Shown: one piece after another, positions 1 through 6,320 of the stretch | Layout: each line of letters begins with the position of its first letter | How positions within the stretch are numbered: the stretch's first letter is position 1 | From: Victivallales bacterium | GTDB taxonomy: Bacteria; Verrucomicrobiota; Lentisphaeria; Oligosphaerales; Oligosphaeraceae | Direction: 5' to 3' | Length of the DNA stretch: 8,358 nt | NCBI GenBank assembly: GCA_017538465.1 | Contig: JAFYIW010000341.1 | Span: forward strand, 1 to 8,358 | The notes under the pieces: model-generated | The model's input: only the letters and a program-made list of their open reading frames with translations | Told to the model about the DNA's origin: nothing | The model's database searches: none | Program-made: the position numbers and the translations under genes

Positions 1-1121
1 CCACCACGCAGCGCCTGAAACAGGTCATCGACCGCATCTCGCACTACTATCTGCACGAGAATTCCAACGTGCACCGCGGCGCGCATGAACTCGCCGCACG
101 TTCGACCGACGCCTACGAAAACGCGCGTTCGACCGTGGCGAAGTTCCTCGGCGCACGCAATGCGCGGGACATCGTGTTCGTCCGCGGCACCACCGAGGGC
201 ATCAACCTGGTCGCGCAGAGCTATGTGCGGCCGTTGCTGAAGCCCGGCGACGAGATCATCGTCTCCCTGCTGGAGCACCACGCGAACATCGTGCCCTGGC
301 AGATGATTGCGGCGGCGACCGGCGCGAAACTGCGGGTCATTCCCGTGGACGCCGACGGGCAGCTCATCCTCTCCGAATACACGAAGCTCTTTAATTCGCA
401 TACGAAATTCGTGTCGGTCACCCATGTCTCCAATGTTCTTGGCACGGTCACTCCCGTTGCGGAACTCGTCGCCATCGCGCACGCGCATGGTGTCCGCATC
501 CTGATTGACGGTGCACAGTCCGTCGCGCACATCCCCGTCAACGTGACTGCTCTTGACCCTGACTTCTATGTGTTTTCGGGGCATAAGATATTTGGCCCCA
601 ACGGAATCGGAGCCGTCTATGGCAAGAGCGATGCACTTGAGGAGGCGCAGCCCTACCAGGGCGGCGGCAACATGATCGCGGACGTGACGTTCGAGCGCAC
701 TGTTTACCAGTCTGCGCCGAACAAGTTCGAGGCGGGGACCGGCAGCATTGCTGACGCGGTCGGCCTGGGCGCGGCGCTCGAATACATGATGCAGATTGGC
801 ATGGCGAATGTCGCCGCCTACGAGCATGAATTGACGCAATACGGCATGGAACGGCTGGCGGCAATCCCAGGGCTACATCTCATCGGAACCACGCGGGACA
901 AGTCAGGCGTGCTGTCGTTCGTGCTGGACAACCACGACATCGTGTCCGTCGGAAAGTATCTGGACAGTCAGGGCATCGCGGTCCGGGCAGGGCATCATTG
1001 CGCGCAGCCAATCCTTCGCCATTATGGACTGGAGGGCACGGTGCGCCCTGTACTCGCGTTCTACAACACGCCAGAGGAAATCGACTTGCTGGTCGAGGCT
1101 CTGAAGCGTCTGGTCGGGTAG
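1..1121 (+). CDS. sufS: Cysteine desulfurase, SufS/CsdA group II (5' end outside the window)
   Basis: This PLP enzyme removes sulfur from L-cysteine as an enzyme persulfide, giving alanine. In the SUF system the persulfide passes to SufE or SufU and on to Fe-S cluster assembly. The reading frame is open from base 3, so the gene starts upstream; the valine codon at 69 (in NVHRGAHEL) is internal, not a start. The visible part has family landmarks in order: ENSNVHRGAHELA, the TEGINLVA segment, DGAQSVAHIPV around the cofactor aspartate, the PLP lysine in SGHKIFGPNG (codon 585-587), and the catalytic cysteine in RAGHHCAQP (codon 999-1001), which is the group II signature. About 370 residues are visible against a usual length near 405, so only some 30 are missing. 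The stop is TAG at 1119-1121, and cysE follows after 15 nt, indicating one operon. Group II SufS and CsdA cannot be told apart without the upstream genes. Confidence 0.95.
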   Translation, partial: TTQRLKQVIDRISHYYLHENSNVHRGAHELAARSTDAYENARSTVAKFLGARNARDIVFVRGTTEGINLVAQSYVRPLLKPGDEIIVSLLEHHANIVPWQMIAAATGAKLRVIPVDADGQLILSEYTKLFNSHTKFVSVTHVSNVLGTVTPVAELVAIAHAHGVRILIDGAQSVAHIPVNVTALDPDFYVFSGHKIFGPNGIGAVYGKSDALEEAQPYQGGGNMIADVTFERTVYQSAPNKFEAGTGSIADAVGLGAALEYMMQIGMANVAAYEHELTQYGMERLAAIPGLHLIGTTRDKSGVLSFVLDNHDIVSVGKYLDSQGIAVRAGHHCAQPILRHYGLEGTVRPVLAFYNTPEEIDLLVEALKRLVG

Positions 1122-1123
1122 TC

Positions 1124-1130
1124 AAGGAGG
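1124..1130 (+). promoter_or_regulatory. Strong ribosome binding site of cysE
   Basis: AAGGAGG lies in the 15-nt gap between the sufS stop and the cysE start, with a 6-nt spacer to the ATG at 1137. It fixes the cysE start and supports co-translation of the two genes. Confidence 0.85.
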
Positions 1131-1136
1131 ATTCTC

Positions 1137-2072
1137 ATGGGACAAGCGATAGATGATGTGCTGGATGCAGTGCTGGACAGCTATGTACAGCATCCGCACA
1201 TCGGCAAGATAGGGGAGAGGCATTTCCCGAAGCGCCATCTGATTCTGGAGGCACTGAGGAAATTGCAGTGCGTCATCTTCCCTGGCTTCTTTGACGAGAA
1301 GGAACTGCGGAGCGACAATATCCGTTTCTACACGGGGCAGTTGCTCCAGGAGATTCGCGAGACGCTTCTGGAGCAGGTCGCGAAGACGCTCCGTCTCTTC
1401 AAAGACGAATACCGCGATGCCCCTGACGATGTGGTGCAGAAGCACAGCGAGGAGGTCGTGGATGCCTTTCTCGCCGCCATACCGAAAATAAGGGAATATC
1501 TTGCCACGGACATTGAGGCCGCCTTCGAGGGGGATCCTGCCGCGTTTAGCCGAGATGAAATAATTTCTTCGTATCCAGGTATTTATGCAATAATGACCAG
1601 CCGAATCGCCCATGAACTGTATGTTCTTGGAGTTCCGCTGATACCTCGCGTGATGACGGAGCACGCGCACAGCCTCACGGGGATTGACATCCACCCTGGC
1701 GCGAAACTGGGGCGGTATTTCTTCATCGACCACGGCACGGGCATTGTCATCGGCGAGACGGCGGAAATTGGTGAGCACGCGAAAATCTACCAAGGAGTCA
1801 CGCTCGGCGCATTGTCAACGCGTGGCGGCCAGCAACTGAAGGGAAAGAAGAGGCATCCGACCATTGAGGATGACGTGACCATCTATTCAGGCGCGTCTAT
1901 CCTTGGCGGCGAGACGGTCATCAGCGGTGGCGCGGTGATTGGCGGCAACGCCTTCGTGACCAAGTCAGTCCCTTCGCAGACGCGCGTCAGCGCCAAGATG
2001 CCAGAACTCCAGTTCAAGCGCAATGAGAGCGTGGAGTTCAGGGAGGCCGAATTCCTGACTTACGAGATTTGA
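1137..2072 (+). CDS. cysE: Serine O-acetyltransferase, long CysE/EpsC type
   Basis: This cytoplasmic enzyme transfers acetyl from acetyl-CoA to L-serine to make O-acetylserine, the carbon acceptor for sulfide in cysteine synthesis. It has 311 residues. Residues 1 to about 165 form the helical N-terminal domain, and residues 180 to about 275 a left-handed beta helix of hexapeptide repeats. The catalytic region TGIDIHPGAKLG (His186), the DHGTGIVIGET segment (198-208), GVTLGALS and KRHPTIEDD (His240) match the serine acetyltransferase family. The form is longer than the 273-residue E. coli enzyme and resembles the roughly 300-residue type found in Bacteroidota and other anaerobes. It follows sufS, so production and desulfuration of cysteine are probably co-expressed. 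The last 13 bases overlap the convergent patB-like gene. No cysteine synthase gene (cysK) lies in the window. The C-terminal tail that allows feedback inhibition by cysteine differs from E. coli and cannot be judged here. Confidence 0.95.
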   Translation: MGQAIDDVLDAVLDSYVQHPHIGKIGERHFPKRHLILEALRKLQCVIFPGFFDEKELRSDNIRFYTGQLLQEIRETLLEQVAKTLRLFKDEYRDAPDDVVQKHSEEVVDAFLAAIPKIREYLATDIEAAFEGDPAAFSRDEIISSYPGIYAIMTSRIAHELYVLGVPLIPRVMTEHAHSLTGIDIHPGAKLGRYFFIDHGTGIVIGETAEIGEHAKIYQGVTLGALSTRGGQQLKGKKRHPTIEDDVTIYSGASILGGETVISGGAVIGGNAFVTKSVPSQTRVSAKMPELQFKRNESVEFREAEFLTYEI

Positions 2073-3238
2073 TTGACGGCGCTCTCAAGTTGCGAGAGCG
2101 CCTGCCGCAGTATGGCACGCGGGGTGGCGATGTTGAATCGTTGGAATCCAGCGCCTCCTGCGCCGAAGATAGTTCCGCCGTCCAACCAGAGTTTTGCGCG
2201 TTCGACGATGAGGCAATCCAGTTCAGGAACGCTTAAGCCGAGGCCTGAGAAGTTCACCCAAGGGAGGTAGGTCCCTTCTGGCTCGACAAGTTGCACCTTG
2301 GGCATCCGGGTGCGTAGGGTTTCGCGCATGAGCGCGATGTTGCCTTCTAGATAGTCGAGGAGTTCATCCAGCCATTCCGCGCCGTATTGATAGGCCGCTT
2401 GGCAAGCGACCAACCCCATGATATTGGACTGGCTGAAGCCCTCCGCCTCCAATTCACGCTGGAACGCATGGCGCGTCTGCGCATTGGCAATGAAGATATT
2501 GGCATTGTGCAGGGCGGCGAGGTTGAAGGTCTTGCTGGGCGCGGTGCAGACAGCGCAGTTGTCCGCCACTTCATCGGAGAGTGTCGCGAAGACGGTGTGA
2601 TGATTTCCAGGATAGACGAAGTCCTCATGGATTTCATCCGCCACGACAAATACGCCGTGACGCAGGCAGATTTCCGCCAGCCGTTCAAGTTCGTCCCTTG
2701 TCCACACGCGGCCCACAGGGTTGTGGGGACTGCATAGAATGAACAGCTTCACCTTGTTTCCGATAATTTTCCGCTCAAAGTCCTCGAAGTCAATGCGGTA
2801 TTGCCGTCCGTCGAAGAGCAGTTCATTGATGACGACCTTGCGTTCGTTGTCCCTGATGGCGGCTTTGAAGCAGTAATAGACGGGTTCCTGTATTAGGACA
2901 GCGTCACCTTGTCGCGTGAGGCAGCGGATCAAGGTGCAGATGGCGAACACGACGCCTGGGGCGAGGACCGCCGTGTGCGGATCGATTATCCAGTTGTGAC
3001 GTATGCCGAACCAGTGTGCAAGAGCCTCGAAATAGGCTTCGTCTGGGTCGGAATATCCGAAGATGCCATGCGCGGCCTTCTCTGCGAGGGCCTCCCGCAC
3101 GGCGGGCGGTGCCTGGAAGTCCATGTCCGCCACCCACATCGGCAACAGGTCATCGGGCTTGCCGCGTTCCTTTGCGAAATCGTACTTGAGGCTGTTCGTG
3201 TGTTTTCGGGGGATGATTTGGTCGAAATCGTATGTCAT
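2060..3238 (-). CDS. patB: MalY/PatB family PLP-dependent C-S lyase (cystathionine beta-lyase / cysteine desulfhydrase)
   Basis: Members of this fold-type I aminotransferase-like family cleave the C-S bond of cystathionine to give homocysteine, pyruvate and ammonia, and many also release sulfide from cysteine. The protein has 392 residues, the usual length. Visible landmarks are LPMWVADMDF (32-41, family signature), GYSDPDEAYFEAL, the substrate/PLP segment SPHNPVGR (170-177, Asn173), the cofactor aspartate in VVADEIHEDFVYPG (Asp201) and the PLP lysine in APSKTFNLA (Lys236). The start ATG at 3236-3238 overlaps the metI-like TGA as ATGA, with GGAG 8 nt upstream, so the two are probably translationally coupled. 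It is the last gene of the thiS-HD-larE-metI-patB operon, and its end overlaps cysE by 13 bp on the opposite strand. Whether cystathionine or cysteine is the main substrate cannot be read from sequence. Confidence 0.92.
   Translation of the reverse strand: MTYDFDQIIPRKHTNSLKYDFAKERGKPDDLLPMWVADMDFQAPPAVREALAEKAAHGIFGYSDPDEAYFEALAHWFGIRHNWIIDPHTAVLAPGVVFAICTLIRCLTRQGDAVLIQEPVYYCFKAAIRDNERKVVINELLFDGRQYRIDFEDFERKIIGNKVKLFILCSPHNPVGRVWTRDELERLAEICLRHGVFVVADEIHEDFVYPGNHHTVFATLSDEVADNCAVCTAPSKTFNLAALHNANIFIANAQTRHAFQRELEAEGFSQSNIMGLVACQAAYQYGAEWLDELLDYLEGNIALMRETLRTRMPKVQLVEPEGTYLPWVNFSGLGLSVPELDCLIVERAKLWLDGGTIFGAGGAGFQRFNIATPRAILRQALSQLESAVNQIS
2078..2102. repeat. Perfect 9-bp stem-loop at the convergent cysE/patB end
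   Basis: GGCGCTCTC (2078-2086) and GAGAGCGCC (2094-2102) are exact inverted repeats around a 7-nt loop, beginning 6 nt after the cysE stop codon. The stem lies inside the last codons of the patB-like gene. Neither strand shows a T tract after it, so it is not a canonical intrinsic terminator. It could still stabilise 3' ends or slow converging polymerases. Confidence 0.6.
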
Positions 3239-4380
3239 GCTTGATTCTCCAATGCCTTGCGGAGGTCCTCGATGAGGTCATCGGCGTTTTCGATGCCGAC
3301 GGAGATGCGGAGGAAGCGGTCATTAATCCCACGCCTAAATCGTTCCGCTTCTGGGACATCTGCGTGCGTCTGGCACATCGGGTAGGTGATGAGGCTGTCC
3401 ACGCCTCCGAGGCTCTCCGCATACTGGAAGAGTTTCACCTCGCGCAGGACTTTTCTGGCGGTTTCGGGCGAGTCCACTTCAAGGGAGAGCATCCCGCCGA
3501 AGCCTGAGCACTGGCGTCTGGTGATTTCATAGCCTGGATGGTCGGGGAATCCAATATAATAGACCTTCCGCACTTCAGGACGAAGCCGCAGCCAATGCGC
3601 GATTTTCTCTGCATTCGCCGCCTGCTTCTCAAGACGGACGGCAAGCGTCTTGATGCCGCGTTCAAGGAGGAAACAGTCAAACGGTGCCAGGCTTGCTCCG
3701 ACGGTCTTTGCGTAAAACCTCAGTTTCTCCGAGATTTCCTTGTCCCTCGCCACCAGAAAACCAGCCAGCGTGTCGTTGTGTCCGCCGAGGTATTTGGTGC
3801 CACTATGGATGACGATGTCCGCGCCCAGTTCCAGTGGACGTTGGAAAAGCGGTGAAAGGAACGTGTTGTCCACAATCAGGAGCGCCCCTGCCGAATGTGC
3901 GATTTCAGCCGCAGCGGCGATGTCCGTGACCTTCATCGTGGGGTTGCTGGGCGTCTCCACATAGACAGCCCTTGTGTCCTTCTGCAATGCCTTGCGGATG
4001 TTTTCCGACGATGTCGTGTCCATGAAGTTGAACCGAACTCCAGCAGGGCTTGAAATGTGCCGAAACAGCCGCAACGTGCCGCCGTAAAGGTCATCGCTGG
4101 CGATGATATGCCCTTGGGACTCAAATAGATTCATCAGCGTGGCCTCCGCCGCCATGCCGCTTGCGAAAGCAATTGCGTCCACACCGCCCTCCAGTTCCGC
4201 GACTCTGCTCTCCAATGTGGCGCGGGTGGGATTTTGCAGACGCGAATAACTGTATTCTGATTCAATGTCCACCCCCTCGTGCGCAAATGTCGCCGACTGG
4301 AAAATCGGTGTCGCGACAGCGCCATAAGCCGCTTTTGGACATCGTGTCGGATGAACGCATACTGTATCTTTTTTGTACAT
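3235..4380 (-). CDS. metI: Trans-sulfuration enzyme of the Cys/Met PLP family, MetI-like (cystathionine gamma-synthase / O-acetylhomoserine thiolyase)
   Basis: The Cys/Met-metabolism PLP family joins an activated homoserine with cysteine or sulfide, or cleaves cystathionine. The protein has 381 residues, the normal size. Landmarks are YSRLQNPTR (45-53, phosphate-binding Tyr and Arg), ASGMAA (73-78), ETPSNPTMKV (142-151), VDNTFLSP (cofactor Asp171) and SGTKYLGGHND (PLP Lys196). The C-terminal stretch ESLGGVDSLITYPMCQTHADVP followed by LRISVGIENADDL resembles Bacillus MetI (ESLGGVESxITYPATQTHADIP) rather than gamma-lyases or MetC, which read SHPA or VPAxMTHAS there. MetI has both gamma-synthase and thiolyase activity in Bacillus, so this copy might use sulfide directly. 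It starts 18 nt after larE behind AGGAG with a 10-nt spacer, and overlaps patB by 4 nt. The precise reaction is inferred from the family. Confidence 0.9.
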   Translation of the reverse strand: MYKKDTVCVHPTRCPKAAYGAVATPIFQSATFAHEGVDIESEYSYSRLQNPTRATLESRVAELEGGVDAIAFASGMAAEATLMNLFESQGHIIASDDLYGGTLRLFRHISSPAGVRFNFMDTTSSENIRKALQKDTRAVYVETPSNPTMKVTDIAAAAEIAHSAGALLIVDNTFLSPLFQRPLELGADIVIHSGTKYLGGHNDTLAGFLVARDKEISEKLRFYAKTVGASLAPFDCFLLERGIKTLAVRLEKQAANAEKIAHWLRLRPEVRKVYYIGFPDHPGYEITRRQCSGFGGMLSLEVDSPETARKVLREVKLFQYAESLGGVDSLITYPMCQTHADVPEAERFRRGINDRFLRISVGIENADDLIEDLRKALENQA

Positions 4381-4398
4381 TTAATTTTATCTCCTATG

Positions 4399-5265
4399 TC
4401 ATGAATTGTCTGACGGTTTATTGGGAAGCGTAGAGTTCATGCTTCCCATGCGGTATCCAGCCATGTCCAGAGTGACGAACTGAAAGCCGATTTTTCTGAA
4501 CTCCTCGCAGACCTCCTGGCGAATGCCGTCTGCGGCAAGCCTTGCAATGTCATCTGGAGGAATCTCTATTCTGGCCATTCTTCCGTGCAGTCTGACGCGT
4601 TCATCCAGAAAGCCATGTTCAATCAAAAACTGCTCGGCCTGATCAATCATTCGCAGTTTTTCTTCAGTGATTTCCTCGCCATAGACGAAACGCGATGCAA
4701 GACAGGCGTATGACGGCTTGTTCCAGGTGGAAAGCCCCATCATTTTGGACAGCAAGCGGATTTCAGATTTACGCAAGCCCATTTCACGAAGCGGGCTTTT
4801 CACCCCAAGTTCCGCGACGGCACGCAGACCAGGCCGGTAATCTCCAATATCATCCAGATTGGAACCTTCTGCCGAATACTGAATCCCGTTTTCACTTGCG
4901 ATACGCATGACTTCCGAGAAGATGCCACGTTTGCAGAAATAGCACCTGTCAGGACTGTTGTGCCTGTATCCCTCCTCAGCCAATGGATTGACTTTGCAGA
5001 CAAAATGCCTGATGCCTCTCTCCTTGCAGAAAGCTGTTGCCTCGTCCACCTCCCGTTGTGGTACTGAAGCATCGACCCCTGTCACTGCTATCGCCTTGTC
5101 CCCCAGCGTTTCCGCCGCAACGGCCACTAGAAAGGATGAATCCACACCGCCCGAAAAGCCGACCGCCAGCGAACCCAGTCCGCACAGATACTCCTTAAGT
5201 CTGTCCAGTTTCTCCCGAAGTTCGGCAGAGTTCACTTCGCCGCTCGTCCGGACCAGTATCTTCAT
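4399..5265 (-). CDS. larE: LarE-like ATP-dependent sulfur transferase (PP-loop family, three-cysteine type)
   Basis: LarE adenylates carboxylates of a pyridinium nucleotide with ATP and converts them to thiocarboxylates during nickel-pincer cofactor synthesis. The protein has 288 residues. The PP-loop motif SGGVDSS is at 38-44, followed by NSPDRCYFCKRGIF (Cys108, Cys111), GSNLDDIGDYRPGLRA (135-149), NKPSYACLASRFVYG (Cys188) and the family ending FVTLDMAGYRMGSMNSTL. Lactobacillus LarE donates the sulfur of Cys176; recalled ungapped alignment puts Ala187 at that position and Cys188 one place on. The CxxC plus Cys188 pattern resembles the [4Fe-4S] LarE described from Thermotoga maritima, which recycles rather than sacrificing a cysteine. 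No larA, larB or larC is in the window. The neighbours are thiS, metI and patB, so the substrate may not be the nickel-pincer precursor. The start ATG overlaps the HD gene's stop as ATGA, with GGAG 7 nt upstream. Confidence 0.88.
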   Translation of the reverse strand: MKILVRTSGEVNSAELREKLDRLKEYLCGLGSLAVGFSGGVDSSFLVAVAAETLGDKAIAVTGVDASVPQREVDEATAFCKERGIRHFVCKVNPLAEEGYRHNSPDRCYFCKRGIFSEVMRIASENGIQYSAEGSNLDDIGDYRPGLRAVAELGVKSPLREMGLRKSEIRLLSKMMGLSTWNKPSYACLASRFVYGEEITEEKLRMIDQAEQFLIEHGFLDERVRLHGRMARIEIPPDDIARLAADGIRQEVCEEFRKIGFQFVTLDMAGYRMGSMNSTLPNKPSDNS

Positions 5266-5849
5266 TGCCTTTCTCCAGACGCGGTCAGCAATTCAACTTC
5301 GTCCGCCGTTGCCTGCATGGCGGTCAGCGTTCTCTCAAGCAATTCATCCAGCGTCCAGCCAAGCAACTCCGCCCCCGCCTCAATGACTTTCCGCGAACAG
5401 CCTGCCGCGAACTTCTCGTTGCGGTACTTCTTGCGGATGGTTTTCAGCTGCAAATCCTTCACGCTTTTTGAGGGCAGGACGAGGGCGCAGGCCCAGATGA
5501 GTCCGGTCAATTCATCAGTGGCATAGAGCACCTTCTCCATGAAATGCTCGGGCCTGACATCAACGGTCAGGTTCCAGCCATGGGAACATACGGCGTGGAC
5601 GAGCGGCTGCGGCGCACCTATCTCCGCCAGCAGGGCAGGGGCCTTTCTGCAATGTTCCTCGGGGTACTTCTCGAAGTCGATGTCATGCAGCAGACCAACG
5701 ATACCCCAGAAATCCGCCTCTTCCGCAAAACCGCTGTTTTCGGCGAAATGGCGCATGACCGCCTCCACCGTCCAGGCGTGGCGCAGGTGGAAGGGATCCT
5801 GGTTGTATTTCCGCAACAACGCAACCGCCGTGTTCCTGTCGATGTTCAT
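5262..5849 (-). CDS. HD-domain (predicted phosphohydrolase-type) protein of unknown function
   Basis: The protein has 195 residues from the chosen ATG at 5847-5849, which has AGGAG 7 nt upstream; an in-frame extension to 5897 lacks such a site. The metal-binding set of the HD superfamily is visible: His24 (FHLRHAW), His55-Asp56 (GLLHDID) and Asp112 (YATDELTG). His85 and His90 in VHAVCSHGW are further candidate ligands. HD proteins are usually metal-dependent phosphohydrolases acting on nucleotides or other phosphoesters; the substrate here cannot be inferred. It follows thiS after 66 nt and overlaps the larE start by 4 nt, so it is firmly inside the sulfur operon. No membrane segment or signal peptide is apparent. 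The tail after about residue 125 is helical-looking, with a basic KTIRKKYRNEK stretch. HD-fold membership is secure; the role is unknown. Confidence 0.8.
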   Translation of the reverse strand: MNIDRNTAVALLRKYNQDPFHLRHAWTVEAVMRHFAENSGFAEEADFWGIVGLLHDIDFEKYPEEHCRKAPALLAEIGAPQPLVHAVCSHGWNLTVDVRPEHFMEKVLYATDELTGLIWACALVLPSKSVKDLQLKTIRKKYRNEKFAAGCSRKVIEAGAELLGWTLDELLERTLTAMQATADEVELLTASGERQ

Positions 5850-5915
5850 GATGAATCTCCTGTCGTTAGTTTGTCCAATCTGCACTAAATGACGCATCGG
5901 TAGCCTATGTTTTAC

Positions 5916-6113
5916 TCAGCCGCCCGCCACACAGTGGACAAGTTCTATCCTGTCGCCGTCCCGCAGGAGAGTTGAGGCATACCGTGATCTTGGCACGATT
6001 TCACCGTTTCGCTCAACGGCGATGCCGCGCGTGTCATAGCCCGCCCCGTTTAGATAATCGGCCAGCGTCTTGCCTGCCGCCTCAACCTTTTCTCCATTGA
6101 TGATGATTGCCAT
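5916..6113 (-). CDS. thiS: ThiS-like sulfur carrier protein
   Basis: ThiS is a small beta-grasp, ubiquitin-like protein whose C-terminal glycine is adenylated and converted to a thiocarboxylate that donates sulfur, classically to thiazole synthase for thiamine. This copy has 65 residues. It begins MAIIINGEKVEAAGKTLADYL, has AVERNGEIVPRSRYA in the middle and RDGDRIELVHCVAGG at the end, so the essential Gly-Gly is terminal and needs no proteolytic trimming. The ATG at 6111-6113 is supported by AAGGAG 10 nt upstream; the frame is open to about 6218 but that part does not look like ThiS. It is the first gene of the operon. No thiF, thiG, thiH or thiE is visible, and the downstream genes concern methionine and cysteine. 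It may therefore serve another thiocarboxylate-dependent route, as HcyS does for homocysteine in Wolinella. Confidence 0.9.
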   Translation of the reverse strand: MAIIINGEKVEAAGKTLADYLNGAGYDTRGIAVERNGEIVPRSRYASTLLRDGDRIELVHCVAGG

Positions 6114-6123
6114 TTTCTCTTTT

Positions 6124-6129
6124 CTCCTT
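6124..6129 (-). promoter_or_regulatory. Ribosome binding site of thiS
   Basis: AAGGAG on the minus strand, 10 nt before the thiS ATG. It decides the start against the longer in-frame extension. The 3' arm of a possible leader stem (6132-6137) ends 2 nt upstream, so folding could affect access to it. Confidence 0.75.
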
Positions 6130-6131
6130 GC

Positions 6132-6216
6132 AGGTGCTGAGGCATGTGGAATGATCGTTTCCCCGCTGAAAAGGTCATGGCGGCACTCGCTATGGCCACC
6201 GGGACTGGGGGCACCC
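6132..6216 (-). promoter_or_regulatory. Candidate structured leader of the thiS operon (unassigned)
   Basis: Between the AT-rich promoter region and the thiS ribosome binding site lies a GC-rich block without a convincing ORF. Read on the minus strand, three nested stems can form: an outer GGGUGC/GCACCU (6211-6216 with 6132-6137), a middle CCCC/GGGG (6207-6210 with 6161-6164) and an inner GGUGGC/GCCGCC (6195-6200 with 6179-6184). The 3' side of the outer stem ends close to the ribosome binding site. This arrangement suits a cis-acting RNA, but the conserved cores of the TPP, SAM-I and cobalamin riboswitches were not found. The pairing was made by hand and is not statistically tested. Confidence 0.35.
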
Positions 6217-6228
6217 AAAGTGTATTTT

Positions 6229-6253
6229 AATCACAATTTATCTAATTGTGATT
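6229..6253. promoter_or_regulatory. Perfect 10+10 bp inverted repeat, operator candidate
   Basis: AATCACAATT (6229-6238) and AATTGTGATT (6244-6253) are exact reverse complements around the 5-nt spacer TATCT. The site sits between the divergent thiS operon and pdxK-like gene, between the proposed thiS promoter and its leader, and touches the proposed pdxK -35 element. A related half-site AATCACGATT (9 of 10 identical) occurs at 6297-6306. This is the expected look of a dimeric repressor or activator site; the regulator is unknown. Confidence 0.65.
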
Positions 6254-6279
6254 GTAATATTCGCAAAATATAGTATATT
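6252..6279 (+). promoter_or_regulatory. Possible sigma-70-type promoter of the pdxK-like gene
   Basis: TTGTAA (6252-6257) and TATATT (6274-6279) are separated by 16 nt on the plus strand. The -35 element overlaps the edge of the inverted repeat at 6229-6253, and the element set faces the proposed thiS promoter. This would leave a leader of about 150 nt before the preferred GTG start. The match is moderate and lies in AT-rich DNA. Confidence 0.35.
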
Positions 6280-6294
6280 ATATTATTTTTTCAA
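6267..6294 (-). promoter_or_regulatory. Possible sigma-70-type promoter of the thiS operon
   Basis: On the minus strand TTGAAA (6294-6289) is followed after 16 nt by TATATT (6272-6267). Transcription would begin near 6260, just before the inverted repeat at 6229-6253, which would then act as a downstream operator. The region is very AT-rich, so chance matches are likely. Confidence 0.4.
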
Positions 6295-6320
6295 TAAATC
6301 ACGATTAAAAAGATTGTGTT

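Noticed and set aside
1122..1793. 223-residue antisense ORF over cysE
   Set aside because: It mirrors the GC-rich codon pattern of cysE, has no recognisable domain or start signal, and cysE has clear family motifs.
6130..6205. 5S rRNA-like words on the minus strand (GGTGGCCATAGCGAG, GGGGAAAC, TCAGCACC)
   Set aside because: The words occur in 5S order, but the block is too short, has an extra insert, lacks the conserved CCGAAC...GAAGTTAAG region, and sits immediately before a ribosome binding site. Probably coincidence; a covariance search with RF00001 would settle it.
6114..6218. N-terminal extension of ThiS from a TTG at 6216-6218
   Set aside because: The extension is unlike ThiS, includes the ribosome binding site of the internal ATG, and would make the carrier 100 residues long.
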